Source: CAZMGD01 sp964565705 (GTDB lineage: Bacteria; Actinomycetota; Acidimicrobiia; Acidimicrobiales; Ilumatobacteraceae). From it: a stretch of DNA of 25,584 bases. Made by a program: the position numbers and the translations under genes. The stretch is from positions 1 through 25,584 of the forward strand of contig CAZMGD010000057.1 of the NCBI GenBank assembly GCA_964565705.1, given 5' to 3'. Shown one piece after another: positions 20,810-25,584 of this stretch (position 1 is the first letter of the stretch; every line of letters begins with the position of its first letter). The notes under the pieces were generated by a model, which saw nothing but the letters and a program-made list of their open reading frames with translations, ran no database searches and was not told where the DNA came from.

Positions 20810-21666
20810 GTGGTGCCGCCGGTGGCCGGGTGATCGACGCGGAGCAACCGAGGGCTCGTTGCCGGCCGGGACAGCGCGAGCATCGTCGCGATCGAGACGG
20901 CGAGCAGGCCAGTGACGGCGACCAGGACGAGCTGACCGGTCACCGTGCCGAACGGTTCGAGGTAGTCACGGTTGGACACGAGCAGCAGGCCCGTGAAGAA
21001 CGCGACGACGCCGGCGATCAGCTGTGCGGTGCGGTAGGTCCGGGCGCGGGTCGCGTTGATGCGCAGCTGCATGGCGACGGCGTCGCGGGTGGACGTCGCC
21101 ACGGCGGAGAGCATGCCGGACAGGTTCGATACCGAACGCCGCTCGGCGAGGAGCAGCGCGAGCACCACCGTGTCGGCGATCGGATCGTCGACGTCGGCCG
21201 CGAAGCGGTGGAGTGCACCGGCGAGGTCGCCGCGCTCGGCGCGCACCTCGAGCGCGCGCACCTCGTCGGAGATCGCCGCTGGGGCGACCCGGGCCGACTT
21301 GCTGATGGCCTCCCGGAGACCGGCGTTGGCGAGCAACAGGTCGCGGAGCATCTCGGCCCAGACCGCGACCGCCTCCGAACGGGCGATCTCGCGCCGTCGC
21401 CGAGCGCGCACCCCGGCCAGCGAGGGCGCCACCCAGCCCAGCCAGGCGAGGGCGCCCGCCGCTGCGATCCATCCCGTCCACCACCAGCCGATCAGCGCAC
21501 CGAGCGCGGCGAGACCGAGTCGCAGCAGCAGCCGATCGATCCGAGCCGCGCGGTGCCTGATCGCGCTCGCCGGCCGGTCCAGCACGCCGGACCACGCGGC
21601 GGCGATCATCAGGATGCCGATGCCGAGCGCGGCACCGCACAGTCCGCCGAGCAGTGCGCGGTTCAT
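20806..21666 (-). CDS. tadB: Tad pilus inner membrane platform protein TadB
   Basis: This 286-residue T2SF-domain membrane protein is the partner of TadC. The N-terminal half has helices at about 5-25 and two more around 47-85. The cytoplasmic domain carries E-M-L-R-D-L-L-L-A-N-A-G-L-R-E-A-I and the T2SF-like L-L-A-E-R-R-S-V-S-N-L-S-G-M-L. Two C-terminal helices (V-V-A-F-F-T-G-L-L-L-V and V-L-V-A-V-T-G-L-L-A-V) close the domain. ATG 21666 overlaps the tadA stop as ATGA, so translation is coupled. Confidence 0.88.
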   Translation of the reverse strand: MNRALLGGLCGAALGIGILMIAAAWSGVLDRPASAIRHRAARIDRLLLRLGLAALGALIGWWWTGWIAAAGALAWLGWVAPSLAGVRARRRREIARSEAVAVWAEMLRDLLLANAGLREAISKSARVAPAAISDEVRALEVRAERGDLAGALHRFAADVDDPIADTVVLALLLAERRSVSNLSGMLSAVATSTRDAVAMQLRINATRARTYRTAQLIAGVVAFFTGLLLVSNRDYLEPFGTVTGQLVLVAVTGLLAVSIATMLALSRPATSPRLLRVDHPATGGTT

Positions 21667-22964
21667 CCCCGCCACCACCCGACCGGGTTGGTCAGCAGTC
21701 GATCGTCGAACCCATGCTCCACCAGCCGATTGCGCCGGGTGTCGGACAGGTGCGCCTGCGGCACACCTCGGCCGGAGTCGTCCGGCACGAAGACCCGGTT
21801 CAGCTGCACCTCGGTGCCGTTCCAGCCCGCGGCTTCGCACACCTCGGTCACCACGCGCCGGCCGCTTCGATCGCGTCCGAGGTGCACGAAGAAGTCGACC
21901 GCGTCGGAGATCACCAGTGCGGCGATCTCGAACGACATCGCATCCGCACCTTGGGTGATGTACTGGGCCAGCTTGCGCCACGACGTGGCGGCGCTGTGGT
22001 GGTGCACGGTCGAGACGCTCGGGTGGCCGTGCTGCATCGCGAGCAACATCTCCCGCGCTGCTCCCGCGTCGCGGACCTCGCCGACGACCAACCACTCCGG
22101 GTTGAACCTGAGCGCCTGGCGGACGAGATCGGACTGCGTGATCTCGCCGACGCCTTCGACGTTGGCCTCGCGCGTCTCCCACTCCAGCACGGCGCCCGCC
22201 CGCTCCGCGTCGTCGCCGATGTTCAGCTCGCGGGTGTCCTCGATCACGACCATGCGCGTCGCCACCGGCAGCTCGTGGAGCAACGCCCGAACGGCCGTGG
22301 ACTTGCCGGCGCCGGTCTCGCCGGACACGACGATGCGCAGCCGGGCCCGCATGGCCGCGGCAAACATCGATCGCATCGCCTCGTCGATCGTGCCGAGTTC
22401 GACCAGTTGGGCGAGCGACACCGCGGGCAGGACGTTGCGGCGGATGGCGACCTGCACGTGCGGCGACACCACCATCGTCGCGGCCATGCGCGAGCCGTCG
22501 GGCAGGCGCAGCACGAGCAATGGCCGGCCGTCGTCGAAGCGGCGCTCGGTGCCCCCGGCCCGTCGCGCGAGCCGCGCGACCTCGTTGCGGAGATCGTCGT
22601 CGTCGGTGAACAGCCGGGTGGGATATCGCTCGGTGCGCCCGTCGGCGAACTGCAGCCACGTCGCGTCTGGGCCGTTCACCATGATGTCGGTGACGTCGGG
22701 GATGTCGAGCAGCACCTGGAACTTGCCCGAGCCGAAGTAGCCGGCGATCGCCTTCGCGACGAGGTCGCTCTCGACGGCGAGATCGATGGGCGGCTCGCCG
22801 TGCTCGACCGCGCGACGTGCGCGGACGGCGAGGTGCCGCGTCGCGACGTCGTGGGCGAACGCTTCGCGTTCGAGGTCGTCGATCCCACCACCAGCGGCGC
22901 CGGCGTCGACCAACGCTTCCTGGATGACCTCGATCAGTTCCTCGACGGTGACCGCGCCGGGCAC
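21663..22964 (-). CDS. tadA: Tad pilus assembly ATPase TadA (CpaF)
   Basis: This 433-residue hexameric secretion ATPase powers pilus extension and perhaps retraction. The N-terminal domain includes V-T-D-I-M-V-N-G-P (91-99), typical of CpaF. The motor domain is complete: Walker A G-E-T-G-A-G-K-S-T (215-223), Asp box V-I-E-D-T-R-E-L (240-247), Walker B-like W-L-V-V-G-E-V-R-D (291-299) and His box H-G-H-P-S-V-S-T-V-H-H-H-S (312-324). GTG 22964 is the only common start after an in-frame TGA about 70 bases upstream. It is the first gene of a minus-strand operon that continues to 15369. No TadZ/CpaE gene precedes it, although one often does in actinobacterial loci. Confidence 0.95.
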   Translation of the reverse strand: MPGAVTVEELIEVIQEALVDAGAAGGGIDDLEREAFAHDVATRHLAVRARRAVEHGEPPIDLAVESDLVAKAIAGYFGSGKFQVLLDIPDVTDIMVNGPDATWLQFADGRTERYPTRLFTDDDDLRNEVARLARRAGGTERRFDDGRPLLVLRLPDGSRMAATMVVSPHVQVAIRRNVLPAVSLAQLVELGTIDEAMRSMFAAAMRARLRIVVSGETGAGKSTAVRALLHELPVATRMVVIEDTRELNIGDDAERAGAVLEWETREANVEGVGEITQSDLVRQALRFNPEWLVVGEVRDAGAAREMLLAMQHGHPSVSTVHHHSAATSWRKLAQYITQGADAMSFEIAALVISDAVDFFVHLGRDRSGRRVVTEVCEAAGWNGTEVQLNRVFVPDDSGRGVPQAHLSDTRRNRLVEHGFDDRLLTNPVGWWRG

Positions 22965-23445
22965 GTGGATCAGGCTCCGCGCCGCCGCGCGATGCGCCGG
23001 CTGCTGCCGGCGGGTCGCCCCATCGATGCCTCAGTCGACTCCACCTCGGACCGTCCTCTCAGTTGTTCACGCGCCGAGCAACGTTGGCCGGCCCCCGCCG
23101 ATCCTCAGCACTGCGCCTCACACCCAGAGGTGTGTGCACCAGCGCGCGACATCCGGAACAGTAGCGCCGAGAAAATCCACGCCGATCACACGTCGCTGGG
23201 ACAGGTAGGGCCGCGAGGTGCCGACTTCTTGCACGATCTTGCGGAGCTCGGCGGGACGGGTCCGGATCCCGGAGCTTCGGGTGGTTCAGTGCGCGCCGAA
23301 GCGTGAGCTCGGCTCCAGAGCGGGGACAGAGCCCCCACCCGTGCCGTCAAGCACCGGGCCAACCCATGCGGCGTCACCTATCCAGCGCACCTGCCCCCGG
23401 ACCGCCGTCGAGGGCGCGCATCGGCGGGGGACGTAGCCTCGGCTG
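22965..23445. other. Gene-free region upstream of the Tad operon
   Basis: No convincing coding sequence is seen on either strand. The short open frames here have arginine- and proline-rich translations without domains. A 6-bp hairpin CACACC-CAGA-GGTGTG lies at 23119-23134. The region should hold the Tad operon promoter and perhaps that of the divergent acetyltransferase, but I cannot name convincing -10/-35 boxes. A decayed gene is possible but not supported. Confidence 0.5.
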
Positions 23446-23919
23446 GTGGGGTTCGACATCGAGGTGGCCGTCGACTCGGACGTCGTCGAGTTCGTACAAC
23501 TCGAGACACGGCTGTTCAACGAGGACGCCGGCGTCCACGAACCGCAGGTCGACGGGTCGTGGCCGGAACGCCAGGGCAGCGAGGACTTCTTCCGTCTGTT
23601 GGCGGATCCAGGCAGCGTGGTGCTCGTCGCCCGCGTCGGCGCCGAACTCGTCGGGATGCTCGCCGGGTACACCAGCGCCGGTTCGCCGACCAGGCCCCGC
23701 AGCCGGAGCGCTTGCCTGCGCAGCCTGTACGTGGATCCCTCGCATCGTCGGGCCGGCGTGGCCGCCGCCCTCGTCGATCGGTTCGTCGCCTGGGCGAGCG
23801 CGCAGAACTGCACCGACGTGTTCGTCGACAGCTATGCCGCCAACGAAGCAGCGCGGGGCCTCTACGAACGGATGGGATTCGAGCCTCTGAGCGTGCGCCG
23901 AGCCCGCATCCTGAACTGA
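23446..23919 (+). CDS. GNAT family N-acetyltransferase
   Basis: This 157-residue cytoplasmic enzyme transfers an acetyl group from acetyl-CoA to an unknown amine. The GNAT core is visible: V-V-L-V-A-R-V-G-A-E-L-V-G-M-L-A-G-Y (strands 2-3), then L-R-S-L-Y-V-D-P-S-H-R-R-A-G-V-A-A-A-L-V, read residue by residue, with the pyrophosphate-binding R-R-A-G-V-A loop. N-E-A-A-R-G-L-Y-E-R-M-G-F-E (near 138-151) is the motif B end of the fold. The start is GTG 23446. It stands alone between the Tad operon and a convergent surface-protein gene, so context gives no hint of the substrate. Confidence 0.88.
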   Translation: MGFDIEVAVDSDVVEFVQLETRLFNEDAGVHEPQVDGSWPERQGSEDFFRLLADPGSVVLVARVGAELVGMLAGYTSAGSPTRPRSRSACLRSLYVDPSHRRAGVAAALVDRFVAWASAQNCTDVFVDSYAANEAARGLYERMGFEPLSVRRARILN

Positions 23920-24033
23920 TCACCGCGACCGAACTGCCTGCCACCGCCTCGAAGCGCCCGGTGAGTCGTTGATTCGTGTGAGATGGCCGGCGAGTCGTCG
24001 AGGACCCCGGCGACGGTCGCGCGCCAGATGACG

Positions 24034-25530
24034 TCAGCCGGTCGGCGTGCCATGGCGACGAGCGCCGTGGCCTCGGGTAGGGGCGCTGGCTGGCCGCCGC
24101 CGAGCGTCGCGCGGCGACCTCGCCGCGCCGCGGATCGAGGCGACGAGCAGCAGCCCGACGGACAGCAGCGCCATTCCAGCGAGCTCGACGAGCGACCACT
24201 GCACCCATCGCGGCGGAGGCGACGACGAGCGGATGACCGACGCCAATCGGAGCGGGACCGTCGACGCCGACGCGAGCTCGCGCTCGGAGCGCGGCTCGGG
24301 CTCGGGCTCGGGCTCGGGAACCGGTTGCGGTTGTGGGGTGCGCGACAACGACGCCGCCGACACGCCCGGTACGTCGATGGCGGAGAGGTCGATGCGATAC
24401 AGCGACGCGTCGACGACCGCTTCGCTCATGTCCCAGGCGTTGTTCGAGTAGGCGATCACCACCTGATCGCCCTGCAGGTGGGGCAGGACGAACGCGCCGT
24501 AGTCGTTGCACGTGGCGCACCGCAGTTCGGGTGTGAACCGGGCGACCTCGGTCCATGGGCCCTGCGGCAGGGCGGCGGTGCGCACGACGATGTCGTTGCC
24601 GAACCAGTCGTTCTCCTTCGAGGCAGCGACGTAGAGGTCACCGAAGCGCTCGACGGACACCGGCATCGAACGCTCGGCCGTGAGCACCGGCCGCGCGTCG
24701 ACGTGGCGGTCGCTCCAACCGTCGCCGTCCCAGTACTCGGGAGCGAGATCCATGCGGCCCTTGGGAACGCGGGCGAGGAAGGCGTACGGCGAACACTCCT
24801 CGGAGAACCCGTACTCGACGGTGCCGAACTGCCGGTAGCAGTGCCCGAAGAGGTAGGTCCACTCGAGGTCCGAGACGATCGAGTAGCCGTACAGCGAGCG
24901 CGAACGGTCCGATGCCGGCGCCATGTCGACGAGTTGCAGATCGGGCAGGCTGAGCCGGGCCCGCCAGGTACCGATCGGGCGGGCCCCCTTGGCCGCCCCC
25001 GTGCCGTCGGCGTTCTGGACCTCGGCGAGGTACAGCCACAGGTAGCCGTCGGCGCCCAGCTCGGCGTCGAGCGGCCAGATCCACGACGTCAGCGACTGCT
25101 CGACCCACGAGCCGACGAACGACGTGCCGGCCCCGCCGCCGGGCGGCAGCAGCCGGAAGCACGGCCCGTCCTGGACGAGCGCCGCGTTGTGGGCGAAGCG
25201 ATCGCCGAACAGGGACGCGTCGTCGCCGAGGAAGGCGTCCTGGAACAGCCACAGCAGGCGCCCGTCGGGCAGGGCGATCACGTGCGGGTAGTCGCCGCCG
25301 GCCAACCCGGCCGCGCCGTCCGCGGCAAAGAACGCGTCGAGCGCCGCGGCCGAGGTGTCAGCGGCGCACGCCTCGGTCACTGCCGGCAACGGAGGTGCAG
25401 TCGTCTCGTCCGCGGCGGCCGCCGGCGCGGTCGATGATCTGGCCGAAGCGGCGTGCGTGGGCGCGGCGACGCCGGTGACCACGGCGTACGCCGCGAGGGC
25501 CAACGCGAACAGCACGGCGCGACCGGCCAT
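24034..25530 (-). CDS. Secreted, membrane-anchored probable beta-propeller protein (DUF4185-like)
   Basis: This 498-residue exported protein has a signal peptide (M-A-G-R-A-V-L-F-A-L-A-L-A-A-Y, cut near T-H-A/A-S). A large domain (about 50-370) has repeated beta-type motifs: D-G-R-L-L-W-L-F-Q-D-A, G-Y-L-W-L-Y-L-A-E, W-T-Y-L-F-G-H-C and G-D-L-Y-V-A-A-S-K-E-N. Aromatic-rich repeats of this sort are typical of five-bladed propellers and the DUF4185 family; some relatives act on polysaccharides, but I see no sure catalytic set. A Pro/Glu linker (coded by the repeat at 24293-24316), one C-terminal helix (V-E-L-A-G-M-A-L-L-S-V-G-L-L-L-V) and an Arg-rich tail anchor it to the membrane. ATG 25530 is preferred over GTG 25557 because it begins a normal signal peptide. 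Function is unknown. Confidence 0.75.
   Translation of the reverse strand: MAGRAVLFALALAAYAVVTGVAAPTHAASARSSTAPAAAADETTAPPLPAVTEACAADTSAAALDAFFAADGAAGLAGGDYPHVIALPDGRLLWLFQDAFLGDDASLFGDRFAHNAALVQDGPCFRLLPPGGGAGTSFVGSWVEQSLTSWIWPLDAELGADGYLWLYLAEVQNADGTGAAKGARPIGTWRARLSLPDLQLVDMAPASDRSRSLYGYSIVSDLEWTYLFGHCYRQFGTVEYGFSEECSPYAFLARVPKGRMDLAPEYWDGDGWSDRHVDARPVLTAERSMPVSVERFGDLYVAASKENDWFGNDIVVRTAALPQGPWTEVARFTPELRCATCNDYGAFVLPHLQGDQVVIAYSNNAWDMSEAVVDASLYRIDLSAIDVPGVSAASLSRTPQPQPVPEPEPEPEPRSERELASASTVPLRLASVIRSSSPPPRWVQWSLVELAGMALLSVGLLLVASIRGAARSPRDARRRPASAPTRGHGARRHGTPTG
24293..24316 (-). repeat. Four tandem GGCTCG hexamers coding a Pro-Glu linker
   Basis: GGCTCG occurs four times in direct succession and encodes alternating Pro and Glu in the linker of the surface protein. 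Slippage would vary linker length without a frameshift. Confidence 0.85.
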
Positions 25531-25584
25531 CGAGCCATCATCCCAGGCGGACGCCACCGGAGGCGGTCATTCAGCTGAGCGCCG

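Noticed and set aside
23186..23813. Minus-strand open frames upstream of tadA considered as a TadZ/CpaE gene
   Set aside because: No Walker-type P-loop or other domain is visible, and they overlap the GNAT gene on the opposite strand.
23983..25437. A 484-codon plus-strand open frame over the propeller gene
   Set aside because: Its translation is Arg/Glu/Val-rich antisense of a clear secreted protein; it lacks domains and a ribosome site.
1..25584. tRNA, rRNA, integrase, transposase or phage genes
   Set aside because: None was seen on either strand; codon bias looks uniform, so there is no sign of a mobile element boundary.

Overview
The window looks like chromosome of a high-GC actinobacterium, most likely of the class Acidimicrobiia (Ilumatobacter-like). 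This rests on the strong G/C bias at third codon positions, the ClpC-RadA-DisA gene content, the reduced actinobacterial Tad pilus operon, and above all the roughly 125-residue secreted modules with the motif P-A-R-L-L-D-T-R, which I recall as very common in that class. The lineage is an inference; no rRNA is present.

Layout: (1) 1-1414, the 3' end of clpC, a perfect 21-bp hairpin and an LppM-like lipoprotein. (2) 1404-3127, a MarR regulator coupled to an MFS exporter. (3) 3261-12726, a haem acquisition and degradation locus. It contains a secreted Hta-associated repeat protein, a TetR regulator, an HtaA haem-binding protein, the haem ABC transporter hmuTUV, a membrane-anchored Hta-associated protein and a haem oxygenase. 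(4) 12774-15307, radA and disA. (5) 15369-22964, a minus-strand Tad/Flp pilus operon (tadA, tadB, tadC, a small membrane protein, two TadE-like proteins and a TadG-like protein) that ends in a large transmembrane LysM-BTAD regulator. (6) 22965-23445, a gene-free stretch. (7) 23446-25530, a GNAT acetyltransferase and a secreted, C-terminally membrane-anchored probable beta-propeller protein (DUF4185-like).

The haem locus is the most interesting part. Five minus-strand genes run 11940 to 6183 (anchored surface protein, hmuT, hmuU, hmuV, htaA). The first four are chained by identical GTGA stop/start overlaps. Haem oxygenase is divergent from them across a 135-bp region holding an IdeR/DtxR-like iron box and a separate inverted repeat. 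The inferred route is capture of haem at the surface by the HtaA-type proteins, transfer to lipoprotein HmuT, import through HmuU/HmuV, and ring opening by HmuO to release iron. The unusual part is that two of the surface proteins carry three LDTR modules each in place of the usual C-terminal membrane anchor. One of them has a 142-residue tandem duplication that is still identical over about 361 bp of DNA.

All domain calls come from reading translated sequence and remembered family patterns; no database search was run.
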